Part shown: positions 18,936 to 29,048 of the stretch, one piece after another
Position numbering within the stretch: the stretch's first letter is position 1
Layout of the letters: the number at the start of each line of letters is the position of its first letter
Assembly: GCA_944389545.1 (NCBI GenBank)
Contig: CALXMT010000001.1
Location: 1 to 64,000, forward strand
Direction of reading: 5' to 3'
Length of the DNA: 64,000 nucleotides
Origin: an uncultured Kiritimatiellota bacterium
GTDB taxonomy: Bacteria > Verrucomicrobiota > Kiritimatiellia > RFP12 > DVOR01
Notes under the pieces: generated by a model
Databases searched by the model: none
What the model was told of the DNA's origin: nothing
What the model saw: the letters and a program-made list of their open reading frames with translations, nothing else
Made by a program: the position numbers and the translations under genes

Positions 18936-20732
18936 ATGAGCAAGAAGATCAAGTTCATGTGCACCGCGTTCCGCGACGGCTTCCAGTCCGTCTACGGCGC
19001 GCGCGTCCTCTCCAAGGATTTCATGCCCGCGGTCAAGGCCGCCTACGATGCGGGCATCCGCTGGTTCGAGGCCGGCGGCGGTGCGCGCTTCCAGAGCTGC
19101 TACTTCTACTGCCGTGAAGACGCCTTCGACGTGATGGACGCCTTCCGCAAGACCTGCCCCGATGCGGACCTGCAGACCCTCTCCCGCGGCGTGAACGTGG
19201 TGGGCCTGGACAGCCAGCCCTCCGACATCATCAAGCTCCACGCCGACATGTTCAAGAAGCACGGGATGACCACCATCCGTAACTTCGACGCGCTCAACGA
19301 CGTGAACAACCTCAAGTGGTCCGGCCAGTGCATCCACGACGCCGGCCTCAAGCACGAAATCACCGTCACCATGATGGGTCTGCCCCCCGGCGTGGACAAC
19401 AAGGGCGCCCACACCCCCGAGTTCTACGCTGAGCGCATCAAGCAGATCATGAAGGCGCAGATTCCCTTCGACCGCGTCTGCTTCAAGGATGCCTCCGGCA
19501 CCACCCCGCCCCGCGTGGTCTACGAGACCATCAAGGCCGCCCGTAAGCTCCTCGGCAACAAGGTGCACATCCAGTTCCACTCCCACGAGACCGCCGGCAA
19601 CGGCCTGACCTGCTACCTCGCGGCCCTCGAAGGCGGCGCTGACGGCATCGACCTCTCCCTCGCCCCCGTCTCCGGCGGCACCTGCCAGCCCGACGTCATC
19701 ACCATGTGGCACGCCCTCCGCGGCTCCGAGTTCGATTTGGACATCGACATCGAGAAGATCCGCGCGGCCGAGGACGTCTTCAAGGATTGCATGAAGGATT
19801 ACTTCCTGCCTCCGGAAGCCGTTCACGCCAACCCCGTCATCATCTGGTCCCCCATGCCCGGCGGCGCCCTCACGGCCAACACCCAGATGCTCCGCGACAA
19901 CAACCTGATGGACAAGTACGATCAGATGATCGATGAGATGTACGACTCCGTCCGTTGCGGCGGCTTCGGCACCTCCGTCACCCCCGTCTCCCAGTTCTAC
20001 TTCCAGCAGGCCTTCAACAACGTCATGTTCGGCAAGTGGAAGAAGATCGCCCCCGGCTACGGCAAGATGGTCCTCGGCTACTTCGGCAAGACCCCCGTCG
20101 AGCCCGATCCCGAGGTCGTCAAGATCGCCTCCGAGCAGCTCGGCCTGGAGCCCACCACCAAGACCGTCATCGAGATCAACGACGCCGATCCCAAGAAGGG
20201 CCGCAAGGCCGCCGAGCAGATGCTCACCGACGCCGGCCTGCCCGTGACCGATGAAAACGTCTTCATCGCCGCCTCCTGCCTCGAGAAGGGCATCGCCTAC
20301 CTCAAGGACCCCGCCAAGGCTCCGCTCGGCATCCGCCTCAACGAGAAGCCCGTTGCCAAGTCCACCTCCGGCGCCTGCACCGTCACCCTCAATGGCAAGC
20401 CCTACGGCGTCGAAATCAAGGGCGACCAGGCCATCGTCAACGGCAAGCCCTACGCCTTCTCCGTGGCCGACGGCCTCGTCACGGCCCCCGCCGCCGCAGC
20501 CGCTGCCCCCGCTTCCGCGGGCGACACCCAGGTCACCGCCCCCGTCCCCGGCCTGATTCTGCGCATCACCGCCCAGCCCGGCACCCCCGTCAAGGCCGAT
20601 GACGAAATCCTCGTCATGGAAGCCATGAAGATGGAAATGCCCATCAAGGCCCCGAAGGACGGCGTCGTCGCCTCCATCCCGGTCTCCACCGGCGACAAGG
20701 TCAACACCGGCGATGTCCTCGCCACGATGTAA
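18936..20732 (+). CDS. oadA: Oxaloacetate decarboxylase alpha subunit (biotin carboxyltransferase)
   Basis: A 598-aa cytoplasmic subunit that transfers the carboxyl of oxaloacetate to biotin. The carboxyltransferase TIM barrel begins with [13 protein letters not shown] (usual form RDxxQS), with HSHETAGNG supplying metal ligands and KDASGTTPP the catalytic lysine region. An Ala/Pro linker (about 515-530) leads to a biotinyl domain with EAMKMEMP, biotin on K565. Pyruvate carboxylase subunit B has the same fold, but the adjacent oadG and oadB decide in favour of the sodium pump. The barrel is somewhat divergent at its N-terminus (DGFQS rather than DAHQS). Confidence 0.88.
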   Translation: MSKKIKFMCTAFRDGFQSVYGARVLSKDFMPAVKAAYDAGIRWFEAGGGARFQSCYFYCREDAFDVMDAFRKTCPDADLQTLSRGVNVVGLDSQPSDIIKLHADMFKKHGMTTIRNFDALNDVNNLKWSGQCIHDAGLKHEITVTMMGLPPGVDNKGAHTPEFYAERIKQIMKAQIPFDRVCFKDASGTTPPRVVYETIKAARKLLGNKVHIQFHSHETAGNGLTCYLAALEGGADGIDLSLAPVSGGTCQPDVITMWHALRGSEFDLDIDIEKIRAAEDVFKDCMKDYFLPPEAVHANPVIIWSPMPGGALTANTQMLRDNNLMDKYDQMIDEMYDSVRCGGFGTSVTPVSQFYFQQAFNNVMFGKWKKIAPGYGKMVLGYFGKTPVEPDPEVVKIASEQLGLEPTTKTVIEINDADPKKGRKAAEQMLTDAGLPVTDENVFIAASCLEKGIAYLKDPAKAPLGIRLNEKPVAKSTSGACTVTLNGKPYGVEIKGDQAIVNGKPYAFSVADGLVTAPAAAAAAPASAGDTQVTAPVPGLILRITAQPGTPVKADDEILVMEAMKMEMPIKAPKDGVVASIPVSTGDKVNTGDVLATM

Positions 20733-20754
20733 GCGAACCAAGGAGAACACTCCA

Positions 20755-22650
20755 ATGTTGAAGCACATCACCTTGGGTCTTGCCCTCCTCTTCGGGGTCT
20801 GCGCGTTCGCGCAGGCTCCGGAGACGGCAAAGACCGACAAGCCGAAGGCCGTCTATGACAAAGACGCCATCTACTACGTGAACGGCGAGGCCCTCTCCGC
20901 CGATGAGATGGTCACCCGCGTCAAGCTCGCCATCACGAAGAACCGCGCCACCATCGAAACCATCAAGGCCTCCATCGATGCCGGACACACGACCTCCACC
21001 GATGGCACACCCTTGAAGGACATCAAGCTCAAGCTCGAAGTGCAGAACCAGCTCTGCGAGGACTTCCTCAACAGCCAAGCCAACTCCTTCGAAGGCGTGA
21101 ACTCCATCGTCCAGCTCGTCAAAATGCGCCGCCAGGTGCTTCAGTCGAACGACAAGGCCGTGGCCGAACCCAACGATTCCCACATCCGTCTGCACGGCTC
21201 CTACATCCACATCACCAACGGCTTCATGACCACCGATGCGACCCCTGGCGCCGTGAAAGAGGAGTACGAGCCCTACAACTACTACGTCAACGACAAGGGT
21301 GAACGTCAACTGAAGTTCCCCGACCTCATTGGTAAGCAGATTGACCTGCCCTCCGTGAGCGGCGTCATCCACTCTCACCAAGTGGGCGACTGGAAATTGA
21401 TGGTGAAGCGCATCAAAGACCTCTGGACCTCCACCGGCCTCATGGGCTTCACCCTGGCCGAGCAGCCTGCCCCGGCGGCCTCGCCCGACCCGCTCCCGAG
21501 CGTCCATAAGGACACGCTTCTGCCCTTCGGCATCAGCCAGCTGGTGATGATTCTCATCTGCCTCTTGCTCATCTACTTGGCGCTCGTCAAGGAATTCGAG
21601 CCCCTGCTCCTCCTGCCTATCGGCTTCGGCGGTCTGCTCGCGAACATCCCCTTCGCCGGCATCACCGCCGCGCCCCTCTTGGACACGATGGGCAACGTTG
21701 TTGAGCCGGGTGGCTTCCTCTACTACACCTTCGACTTCGGCGTGAACTCCGGTCTCTTCCCCATCCTCATCTTCATGGGCGTGGGCGCAATGACCGACTT
21801 CGGCCCGCTGATTGCCAACCCCCGCACGGCCCTTCTCGGCGCCGCCGCCCAGCTGGGCATCTTCACCGCCCTCCTCGGCGCCCTCGCCCTGACGCTCTGC
21901 TTCGACAGCATCAACTTCTTCATCACCGACGCTGCCTCCATCGGCATCATCGGCGGCGCTGACGGCCCGACGGCCATCTGGCTGACCACCAAGCTTTCGC
22001 CCGACCTGCTCGGCGCAATCGCCGTGGCCGCCTATTCCTACATGGCCCTCGTGCCCGTCATCCAGCCCCCGATCATGAAGCTCTGCACCAACCAGAAGGA
22101 GCGTCTCATCAAGATGAAGCAGCTCCGCCCCGTCTCCAAGATGGAAAAGGTGCTCTTCCCCATCACGGTGCTCCTGCTCTGCGCGGCCTTCCTGCCCTCT
22201 GCCGCCCCCCTCATCGGCGCGGTCATGCTGGGTAACCTCGCCAAGGAGTGCGGTGTTGTCGATCGCATCTCCGACACCATGGCCAACAGCCTCATCAACA
22301 TCGTCACCATCCTCCTCGGCCTCTCTGTGGGCTCTAAACTCGCCGCCGAGAAGTTCCTGACGATGGAGACCCTCGGCATCCTCGTCCTCGGCGTCATCGC
22401 CTTCGGCGTAGGCACCGCCGGCGGCGTCTGGATGGCCAAGCTGATGAACCTCTTCTCCAAGGAGAAGATCAACCCCCTCATCGGCTCCGCCGGTGTCTCC
22501 GCCGTCCCCATGGCCGCTCGCGTCTCCAACAAGGTCGGCCTGGAATACGACAACACCAACTTCCTCCTGATGCACGCGATGGGCCCGAACGTCTCCGGCG
22601 TGATTGGCTCCGCCGTCGTCGCGGGCGTCCTCTACTTCTGCTGCCGCTGA
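20755..22650 (+). CDS. oadB: Sodium-pumping decarboxylase beta subunit with exported N-terminal domain
   Basis: Residues 256-631 (376 aa) are a complete OadB, the membrane subunit that decarboxylates carboxybiotin and pumps Na+. Several helices are evident, with [14 protein letters not shown] carrying the key Asp and [11 protein letters not shown] near the C-terminus. In front of it stand about 255 extra residues: a signal peptide ([21 protein letters not shown]) and a soluble domain ([17 protein letters not shown]..., [15 protein letters not shown]..., [16 protein letters not shown]...) that I do not recognise. Ordinary OadB proteins of 370-430 aa lack it. ATG 20755 has AAGGAG upstream; the alternative at 20713 lies inside oadA. 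The operon presumably drives Na+ export from oxaloacetate. Confidence 0.88.
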   Translation: MLKHITLGLALLFGVCAFAQAPETAKTDKPKAVYDKDAIYYVNGEALSADEMVTRVKLAITKNRATIETIKASIDAGHTTSTDGTPLKDIKLKLEVQNQLCEDFLNSQANSFEGVNSIVQLVKMRRQVLQSNDKAVAEPNDSHIRLHGSYIHITNGFMTTDATPGAVKEEYEPYNYYVNDKGERQLKFPDLIGKQIDLPSVSGVIHSHQVGDWKLMVKRIKDLWTSTGLMGFTLAEQPAPAASPDPLPSVHKDTLLPFGISQLVMILICLLLIYLALVKEFEPLLLLPIGFGGLLANIPFAGITAAPLLDTMGNVVEPGGFLYYTFDFGVNSGLFPILIFMGVGAMTDFGPLIANPRTALLGAAAQLGIFTALLGALALTLCFDSINFFITDAASIGIIGGADGPTAIWLTTKLSPDLLGAIAVAAYSYMALVPVIQPPIMKLCTNQKERLIKMKQLRPVSKMEKVLFPITVLLLCAAFLPSAAPLIGAVMLGNLAKECGVVDRISDTMANSLINIVTILLGLSVGSKLAAEKFLTMETLGILVLGVIAFGVGTAGGVWMAKLMNLFSKEKINPLIGSAGVSAVPMAARVSNKVGLEYDNTNFLLMHAMGPNVSGVIGSAVVAGVLYFCCR

Positions 22651-22665
22651 TCCGGCGTAAAGCAC

Positions 22666-22705
22666 AAAAGAAGGCCACCTGGAAACAGGTGGCCTTCTTT
22701 TTTTA
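22666..22705 (+). terminator. Rho-independent terminator of oadGAB
   Basis: Stem aaaagaaggccacct (22666-22680) with aggtggccttctttt (22687-22701) and further T residues. Confidence 0.92.
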
Positions 22706-22742
22706 TCCTCCCTTGCGCCTATCACCCCTTAAGCTCCCGCCA

Positions 22743-22898
22743 GAGACCCTATAGTGGTCCGAGGTGAGACCCTATAGGGGTCGGGGTCGAGACCCTATAG
22801 GGGTCGGGGTCGAGACCCTATAAGGGTCCATGGTGAGACCCTATAGGGGTCGAAGTCGAGACCCTATAAGGGTCCATGGCCGACCCCTATAGGGTCTC
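22743..22898 (+). repeat. Array of six 23-bp tandem units closed by an inverted unit
   Basis: Units begin at 22743, 22766, 22789, 22812, 22835 and 22858, each gagaccctata(g/a)(g/t)ggtc followed by a 6-7 base tail (ggggtc, catggt, gaagtc). The core gaccctataggggtc is nearly palindromic. The array ends with gacccctatagggtctc (22882-22898), the reverse complement of the core. It sits between convergent operons and is not seen elsewhere in the window. Confidence 0.9.
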
Positions 22899-22929
22899 AC
22901 ACAATGCATCCTAGGGAAGTCTGAGGAGG

Positions 22930-23175
22930 AATAGTGTCCGGGGAAATCGACAAGCTTTTTTCCCGCGAGAACGCCAGTGCGCGCGAAGCCAGATGGGCTA
23001 ACGCCGGTCGCTTTGCGGGCTAAACGCCCGCTGATCGCTCCCTCCCGCCCATCGTCTTCGCGCTTGGCCGTCTTGAGAGCTATTTTGTACAGGGAGGTGG
23101 GCACAGGAGGGCGCACGACCGTGCGCCCTCCCGCGCCCCACCTTCCTGCGCCAAAAGAGGATAAGAAACTTTAGA
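22930..23175 (+). repeat. Intergenic repeat block A
   Basis: Inverse end motif at 22930-22950, then the block A body with GCGGGC-taaac-GCCCGC near 23016 and the hairpin GGGCGCAC-gacc-GTGCGCCC near 23106. Related to 5301-5577 and to the inverted copy at 55628-55880. Non-coding. Confidence 0.8.
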
Positions 23176-23214
23176 GGCTTGGAAGTCCGCTCTTTTCTGC
23201 TAACCTCCGCCGTC

Positions 23215-23700
23215 CTATATGGCACGTCGCAGACGTACCGGAGGGCAGGGGCAATTGGAAGTTTAGAAGCTTGGAGGCTTGGAAGTTTGGCACAACACCC
23301 CATCCATCGCCCCGCAGGGGCGCTCCGTTCTCTGTGGCCGTGGAAGGTTTGGCGCTTCGCGCCTGCACGCTCCGTTCTCTGTTCTCCGGGGCGGCATCGC
23401 CGCCCCTTGGCAGTCAGCGTGCGCTAGCACGCCCTAAATCTGCAACAAATCTGTGTCACCGGAGGTCTTCCTAGCGAAGCGACGGAACAATCTGCGGTTC
23501 CCATTCTGGCAGTCCTTTGTGCAATTCCATCGCCGCCGAAGGCGGCAGCCCGGGCCTCAACCTCTGGGGCTCCTCCAAACATCCAAGCCTCCAAACTTCC
23601 AAGCTTCCCTGGAGCGTCCTGCGTGCGCTAGCACGCCCTTAATCTGCACAAATCTGTGAAATCTGCGGTTCCCATTCTGGCACTCAGCCGGCGGCAGCCG
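23215..23700 (+). repeat. Intergenic repeat mosaic upstream of the ilvD terminator
   Basis: Contains a fragment of block F (ggcacgtcgcagacgtacc), purine-rich aagcttggaggcttggaag (about 23245-23290), inverse block C with core stem GGCGC-ttc-GCGCC (23351-23363) and palindrome GGGGCGGC-atc-GCCGCCCC (23388-23406), and two block G copies with gcgtgcgctagcacgccc. From 23700 to 23811 only simple words such as tcggcggaatcggcgg are seen. Confidence 0.7.
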
Positions 23701-23811
23701 GCCCCTAATCGGCTCCAATCGGCGGAATCGGCGGTTCCCTCTGCGTCGTGTTCTCTGTGTTCCCCTGTGTATCCCTCCGTGGTTCTCTGTGAGCTAAAAG
23801 AATCAGGGTAT

Positions 23812-23845
23812 AAAAAAAGAAGACCCCGGGAGATCCGGGGTCTTC
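23812..23845 (-). terminator. Rho-independent terminator of ilvD
   Basis: On the minus strand gaagaccccgg (23845-23835) pairs with ccggggtcttc (23829-23819) and is followed by seven T residues. Confidence 0.9.
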
Positions 23846-23863
23846 TTTATAGGAGGCAAGTCG

Positions 23864-25534
23864 TTACGACAGGGTTGCGCCGGTGGAGGCGTTGCCGACG
23901 AGCTTGGCGTAGCGGGCGAGCCAACCGGTGACGGGGCGCGGCGGCCAAGGCTTGGCGGCGGCGCGGCGAGCGGCGATCTCCTCCTCGGAGAGGTTGGCTT
24001 CCAAGAAGTTGTGAGGGATGTCGATGTGGATTTCGTCGCCATCCTGAATGAGGCCGATGAGACCGCCCTCGGCGGCTTCCGGGGAGACGTGGCCGATGCA
24101 GGCGCCGTGGGTGGCGCCGGAGAAGCGGCCATCGGTGATGAGGGCGACCTGCTCGCCCAGGCCGGCACCGATGATGTAGGCGGTGGGGGCGAGCATCTCC
24201 TGCATGCCGGGGCCGCCCTTGGGGCCTTCGCCGCGGATAACGACGACGTGACCGGGCTTGACCTTGCCGGCGAGAATGCCTTCGCAGGCCTCTTCCTGAG
24301 AGTCGAAGCAGATGGCCTTGCCGGTGAAAACCAGCATGGAGGCGTAGACGCCGGCACGCTTGACGATGGCGCCCTGCTCGGCGAGATTGCCGTGGAGGAC
24401 GGAGAGTCCGCCGTCCTGGGAGTAGGCGTTGTCGAAGGTGCGGATGACGGCGGTGTCGGTGATGGTCGCGGCGGCGGCGATTTCGCCGAGGGTCTTGCCA
24501 CTGACGGTGCGCTTGTCGAGGTCAATGAGACCGGGGCGCTCGGAGAGGCGCTTGAGGATACCGGAGATGCCGCCGGCGCGGTCGACGTCAACGACGTGAT
24601 AGGCGCAGCTCGGGGCGACCTTGCAGACGTGAGGCGTGCGCTTGGAGATGGCGTCGATACGGCGGAGGTCATAGTCGATACCGGCCTCGTGGGCGAAGGC
24701 GAGCGTGTGGAGGACGGTGTTGGAGGAACCGCCCATGGCCATGTCGAGTGCGAAGGCGTTGTCGATGGCGGCGCGGTCGACGATGTCGCGCGGGAGCGGG
24801 CCGTTGTCCTTGGCCATCTGGACGATGCGGCGGGCGGCGGCGCGCCAGAGGTCTTTGCGGCGCGGGTCGACGGCGGGGATGGTGCCATTGCCGGGAAGCG
24901 CCAGACCGAGCACCTCGCAGAGGCAGTTCATGGAGTTGGCGGTGAACATGCCGGAGCAAGACCCGCAACCGGGGCAGGAGGTGGACTCGATGGCGGTGAG
25001 CTGATCTTCGGTGATCTTGCCGTTCTTGTACTCGGCGACGGCCTCGAAAACGGTGTTGAGGTCGGAGGCCGCGCCGGTGACGGGGTTGACGCCGGGGAGC
25101 ATGGGACCGCCGGAGGCAAAGATGGCGGGGATGTTCACGCGCAGGGTGGCGAGCACCATGCCGGGGACAATCTTGTCGCAGTTGGGGATGCAGATGACGC
25201 CATCGAAGCAGTGGGCACGGAGCATGGTCTCAACGCTGTCGGCGATGAGCTCGCGGCTGGGAAGGGACATCTTCATGCCGGCGTGGCCCATGGCGATGCC
25301 GTCACAGACGGCAATGGTGTCAAACTCGAAGGGAACGCCGCCCGCGGCACGGATCTCTTCCTTGACGAGGTCGGCAACGGCGCGGAGGTGGCAGTGGCCG
25401 GGAACAACGTCTGTGTAAGAGGAACAGACGGCGATGAAGGGTTTGGGGAAGTCTTCGCCCTTCACGCCGGCGGCGCGAAGGAGCGAGCGGTGGGGGGCCT
25501 TTTGATATCCGGCCTTGACGGTGTCACTGCGCAT
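23864..25534 (-). CDS. ilvD: Dihydroxy-acid dehydratase
   Basis: Dehydrates 2,3-dihydroxy-isovalerate and -methylvalerate in valine and isoleucine synthesis, using an Fe-S cluster and Mg2+. IlvD/Edd motifs are present: [12 protein letters not shown], then [19 protein letters not shown] with the cluster cysteines, [12 protein letters not shown], and the C-terminal [11 protein letters not shown]. The preferred start is ATG 25534 ([10 protein letters not shown]), because CAGGAGATTC precedes it; an in-frame ATG at 25558 adds eight unlikely residues. This gives 556 aa, standard for IlvD. The other branched-chain genes are not in the window. Confidence 0.95.
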   Translation of the reverse strand: MRSDTVKAGYQKAPHRSLLRAAGVKGEDFPKPFIAVCSSYTDVVPGHCHLRAVADLVKEEIRAAGGVPFEFDTIAVCDGIAMGHAGMKMSLPSRELIADSVETMLRAHCFDGVICIPNCDKIVPGMVLATLRVNIPAIFASGGPMLPGVNPVTGAASDLNTVFEAVAEYKNGKITEDQLTAIESTSCPGCGSCSGMFTANSMNCLCEVLGLALPGNGTIPAVDPRRKDLWRAAARRIVQMAKDNGPLPRDIVDRAAIDNAFALDMAMGGSSNTVLHTLAFAHEAGIDYDLRRIDAISKRTPHVCKVAPSCAYHVVDVDRAGGISGILKRLSERPGLIDLDKRTVSGKTLGEIAAAATITDTAVIRTFDNAYSQDGGLSVLHGNLAEQGAIVKRAGVYASMLVFTGKAICFDSQEEACEGILAGKVKPGHVVVIRGEGPKGGPGMQEMLAPTAYIIGAGLGEQVALITDGRFSGATHGACIGHVSPEAAEGGLIGLIQDGDEIHIDIPHNFLEANLSEEEIAARRAAAKPWPPRPVTGWLARYAKLVGNASTGATLS

Positions 25535-25567
25535 GATTGAATCTCCTGGAGAAAACAAAGGGACGGT

Positions 25568-26944
25568 TCAGACATCCATGAGAGAGGCGAAGGCGGCATC
25601 GACCTTGGCTTGGGCGGCCTGGGCCTGATTCGCGAGGGCGTCGGCACGACCGCGGAGGAGGGTGAAGTCGAGGCCATTGGTGCCGCCGAGGTGGGTCTTC
25701 TGGGCGATGACGACATCGGGGTCCATGCCGCGAAGATCCTCGAGGTGGTCGCGCACCTGATGGTAGGCGTCACGGAAGGGCATGCCGCCGGCGACGAGTT
25801 CGAGGGCACGGTCGGTGGCGAAGACACCGGGCTCGGCGAAGGCGGCGCGGCAGGCGTTGGGGTTGACGGTGAGGTTCTCGGCCATCAGGCGCATGATGCG
25901 GAGGGAAGCGCGGGTGACGCGGAGGCCCTCCATGTAGAGCTCCTTGGTGTCCTGCAGGTCTCGGTTGTAACCGCCGGGGAGGGCCTTGAGGATGACGTTG
26001 GCGGAGGTGGCCTGACCGATGAGGAGCGCGGCCTTGGCGCGGATAAGCTCGAGGACGTCGGGATTGTACTTCTGCGGCATGATGGAGCTACCGGTGCAGA
26101 GGTCGCGCGGAAGGGTAAAGTAGCGGAACTCAGGCATCGAGAAGAGGATGAGGTCTTCGGCGAGGCGCGAGAGCGAGAGCATGACCTGCGAGCAGGCGGC
26201 GAGGAGGACGGCCTCGTCCTTGCCGCGGGCGCAGGAGGCATAGAAGACGTTGTGGTGGGGCCGCTCGAAGGCGAGCAGGTCGCTGGTCAGCTGGCGATCG
26301 ATGGGCAGGGGCACGCCGTAGCCGGCGGCGGAGCCGAGGGGGCAGAGGTTGTTGGTCTTGTAGGCGGCCTCGAGCAGGTAAGCGTCGTCCAAGAGCATCT
26401 CGGCGTAACCGCTGGCCCACATCCCCACGGAGCTGGGCATGGCGGGCTGAAGATGGGTGCGGCCGACCAAGGGGATGGACTTGTGGGTCTCGGCAAGGGC
26501 AAGCAGGGCTTTGGCGAGGTCGGCGAGTTCGCCGGTGAGGGCGTTGAGCTCGTTGCGGACGTGCAGGCGGATGTCGACGGCGACCTGGTCGTTGCGGCTG
26601 CGGCAGGTGTGGACCTTCTTGCCGAGGTCGCCCAGGCGCTCGGTGAGGCGGCGCTCGACGGCGAGGTGGACGTCTTGGTCGGCGGCGGTAATGGTGAAGT
26701 CGCCGCGCCGGGCCTCGGCAATGATGTCCTTAAGGGCACGGAGGACGGCGACGCGCTGCTCTTCGGTGAAGAGCGTGGGCTTGAAGTCCATGCGCGAGAG
26801 CATGGTGACGTGGGCGGCGGTGCCAAGGCAATCGACCTCGGCGAGGGCAAGGTCGAGAACCGGGTCTTTGCCCTCGGTGAAGGCGAGGACGTCCGGATTG
26901 ATTTTGCCGATGGTGGTGGCGGTGTCAGAGGCTTGGGTGGTCAT
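25568..26944 (-). CDS. argH: Argininosuccinate lyase
   Basis: Cleaves argininosuccinate to arginine and fumarate, the last step of arginine synthesis. The fumarase/aspartase superfamily marks are present: HTCRSRNDQVAVD, GRTHLQPAMPSS and the mobile signature loop GSSIMPQKYNPD (a Tyr where many family members have Lys; variants of this kind occur). The chosen start, ATG 26944, overlaps the upstream stop as ATGA and gives 458 aa, the usual length; an open frame further upstream has no family similarity. It is the third gene of a coupled series with a dCMP deaminase and a secreted unknown. Confidence 0.93.
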   Translation of the reverse strand: MTTQASDTATTIGKINPDVLAFTEGKDPVLDLALAEVDCLGTAAHVTMLSRMDFKPTLFTEEQRVAVLRALKDIIAEARRGDFTITAADQDVHLAVERRLTERLGDLGKKVHTCRSRNDQVAVDIRLHVRNELNALTGELADLAKALLALAETHKSIPLVGRTHLQPAMPSSVGMWASGYAEMLLDDAYLLEAAYKTNNLCPLGSAAGYGVPLPIDRQLTSDLLAFERPHHNVFYASCARGKDEAVLLAACSQVMLSLSRLAEDLILFSMPEFRYFTLPRDLCTGSSIMPQKYNPDVLELIRAKAALLIGQATSANVILKALPGGYNRDLQDTKELYMEGLRVTRASLRIMRLMAENLTVNPNACRAAFAEPGVFATDRALELVAGGMPFRDAYHQVRDHLEDLRGMDPDVVIAQKTHLGGTNGLDFTLLRGRADALANQAQAAQAKVDAAFASLMDV

Positions 26945-28017
26945 GGGGCTGTGTTCCCTTGGGGCGGGGTGTCTTCGAGAATGGGTTTGAGGGAAAGGAT
27001 GTGCGCGAGCAGATTGCGGGAGGAATCGGCCTCGGCGCGGCGGAGGCGATAGGTCTCCGTGTCGCCGGTGGCAAACGCGCCATAAGCGCCGAGGTAAAGG
27101 GCGGTCAAATCCCGAAAGGCCTGCGGCCGACCAACGGCATAACGCGTAAGGTCGTTGCTGATGCGGACTGCATCCTGCGCGTCCTTGGGTTCCGTGAGCA
27201 ACTTCGACCACCGCTCAAACTGCGAGCGCGTGAGCGTGCCGGGGACAAAGATGGTGTCTTCCATCGCGCGGAACCACGTGGGCCAGGCATCATCCTCGGC
27301 CGCGCCCAAAATCGCGGGCCGCACCCAGCGCGCGGTAAGCAACGTCGTGCGGTCCGCCTCCGAGGCGTTGCGTTCAAGGACCCATTGCGCAAAGAAGGCC
27401 GCGACCTCACGCGGCGGGTTGGCGTTGGGCGTGAAGAAGGCGTCAATGGGGGGCAGGCCGCCCTTTGCAAAGAGGTCGTGGGCCTTTTCGTAGGCCTCTG
27501 CACGCCAGACGTTGCCGCGTGAGGCATCGACGACCGCGCGGACAAACCACTCCGGCCACTGCAAAGAGGCGTACGCGCCGGCGACCGCACGGGCCCGCTC
27601 CCGCAACAACGCCTCCGCGATACGCTCCCGGAAGACCTCCAGATCGACGGTCTCCGGATTGGGGACATGGATGGCAAGTTGGGAGAACCCGTCCGCGGCC
27701 CCGACGGAACGGCGCGTCACGGACTCCACACGGTTCGTCTCCGTGCCAAGGACAATCAACAAAGGTGCATCCGCCGTGCCGAGCGGGACAAAGGCATCCG
27801 AAAGATTCTCGCGCACGCCCTCGGCAAAACGCAAAACGGGCCAGCGCAGGTTGGCGCGCTCCGGGGACTGACAGGCAACATAGAGCGTGCCGTCCGCGGA
27901 CTGCATGGGGCCGGGCAGACTCTTGAAGCGCTCAATGGCCGCCTCATTCACCGCCGCCCAAGCAGACGCAGACGCCAACGTCGCCACCAGAACCGCAAGC
28001 GTTCTCCGCACGCTCAC
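26941..28017 (-). CDS. Exported protein of unknown function
   Basis: 358 aa with a signal peptide (MSVRRTLAVLVATLASASAWA). I recognise no family. The rest is Ala/Arg/Glu-rich and probably alpha-helical, with a possible beta segment around ADAPLLIVLGTETNRVESV (about 78-96). Several Trp-Phe pairs (QWPEWFVRAVVDASRGNVWRAE, DAWPTWFRAME) and the repeated W..WF pattern suggest a peptidase-like or TPR-like helical scaffold, but no catalytic motif is clear. It is coupled on both sides: ATGA overlaps with dCMP deaminase upstream and argH downstream, which is an odd place for a secreted protein. Confidence 0.75.
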   Translation of the reverse strand: MSVRRTLAVLVATLASASAWAAVNEAAIERFKSLPGPMQSADGTLYVACQSPERANLRWPVLRFAEGVRENLSDAFVPLGTADAPLLIVLGTETNRVESVTRRSVGAADGFSQLAIHVPNPETVDLEVFRERIAEALLRERARAVAGAYASLQWPEWFVRAVVDASRGNVWRAEAYEKAHDLFAKGGLPPIDAFFTPNANPPREVAAFFAQWVLERNASEADRTTLLTARWVRPAILGAAEDDAWPTWFRAMEDTIFVPGTLTRSQFERWSKLLTEPKDAQDAVRISNDLTRYAVGRPQAFRDLTALYLGAYGAFATGDTETYRLRRAEADSSRNLLAHILSLKPILEDTPPQGNTAP

Positions 28018-28508
28018 GCCTCCCAGGGCCGTTCGGTCGGCGGCTCATAGTGACGGCAGACAACGCCGGCCTCGTCAAAGAGCGCCTTGGTCTGTGCATC
28101 GAAGGCATATTGGCCCGCGTAGACGACCTCGCGGATGCCGGCGTTGATGATCATCTTCGCGCAGGTCAGGCAAGGGGTAAGCGTGACGTAGATGGTGGAG
28201 CCGGCCAGGCGAATGCCGTAATAGGCCGCCTGGCAGATGGCGTTCTGCTCGGCGTGGACGCAAACGCACTCCTCCAGCGAGGCTCCGCTCTTCACATCGC
28301 CGGAGCAACGCGGGCACCCGCCCTCAAAGCAGTTGCGAATGCCGCGCGGCGTGCCGTTGTAGCCCGTCGAGATAATACGGCGGTCGGCCACGATCACCGC
28401 GGCCACCTTCCGGCGCGAGCAATTCGCCCGCATCCCCACGACCTTGGCAATCTCCATGAAATAGGTATCCCAATCCGGCCGCAAATCCTTGTGCTCAGTC
28501 TTTTGCAT
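28014..28508 (-). CDS. dCMP deaminase (ComEB-like)
   Basis: A 164-aa zinc deaminase converting dCMP to dUMP for dTMP synthesis. The catalytic pattern is complete: H85-A-E87 in CVCVHAEQNAI and PCLTC with C113 and C116. A second cysteine-rich loop (NCFEGGCPRCSGD, residues 59-71) resembles the structural zinc site of dCMP deaminases. The length is normal. No Shine-Dalgarno site precedes the ATG, and the predicted -10 box ends only 7 nt before it, so the mRNA may be leaderless. A ComE operon protein 2 role is possible by homology only. Confidence 0.9.
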   Translation of the reverse strand: MQKTEHKDLRPDWDTYFMEIAKVVGMRANCSRRKVAAVIVADRRIISTGYNGTPRGIRNCFEGGCPRCSGDVKSGASLEECVCVHAEQNAICQAAYYGIRLAGSTIYVTLTPCLTCAKMIINAGIREVVYAGQYAFDAQTKALFDEAGVVCRHYEPPTERPWEA

Positions 28509-28515
28509 GGCGATT

Positions 28516-28524
28516 AGTATACCA
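28516..28524 (-). promoter_or_regulatory. Extended -10 promoter abutting the dCMP deaminase start
   Basis: TGGTATACT on the minus strand. Only aatcgcc separates the box from ATG, so transcription should start at or next to the A of the start codon. Confidence 0.55.
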
Positions 28525-28597
28525 CACTCTCACCGCCGCCACCGAAGCAAAATCCGTAAAGCCCGGGAAAAGGTGAAAGCCTCAGAGCGGCACGACG

Positions 28598-29036
28598 CAA
28601 GAGGAACCGCAGATTACGCAGATTTGGAGCAGATTAAGGGCGTGCTACCGCACGCAGGACTGCCAGAGTGTTTTGGGAATCACAAAGGACACAAAGGTCA
28701 CAAAGAAAAATAAAAAGAGAAAGAATGAATGAAAGGGTGTGGGGCGCTGCCCCACACCCCGGCAGGGAGAAGTTCTCCCTGCACCCCCGGCACGTCTGCG
28801 ACGTGCCAAAAAGGCAACGCAGGAAGCGGGGTGGGCTTCGCACGCCATGCTTTGGGGAAAAAGGGTTGAATATCAAGCGGCGTCAGCCGCCGTCCTAGTC
28901 GTCCTATGCGTCCTACCGCATCGTGAAGTGCGCTCCAAGAAAACAACGAAACGCAAGGGATGGGCACGGTAGTGAGGCCCGGAGGGCCGAACGGTGAAGT
29001 GCCCAGGCCCTTGCGTTCTTTCGTGTCTTCGTGGAG
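28598..29036 (+). repeat. Intergenic repeats G, F and D
   Basis: 28598-28690 is block G with GCGTGC-tacc-GCACGC (28639 region). 28740-28815 is block F with GCAGGGAGAA directly followed by its complement TTCTCCCTGC and GGCACGT-ctgcg-ACGTGCC. 28951-29016 is block D, outer arms acgcaaggg/cccttgcgt and inner stem GGCCC (28976-28980), GGA, GGGCC (28984-28988), followed by tctttcgtgtcttcgtgga. Non-coding. Confidence 0.75.
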
Positions 29037-29048
29037 CAGATGCGCCCC

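Noticed and set aside
22743-22898. CRISPR array
   Set aside because: Units are 23 bp including the tails, tails are 6-7 bases and repeat themselves, there are no unique 30-bp spacers and no cas genes.
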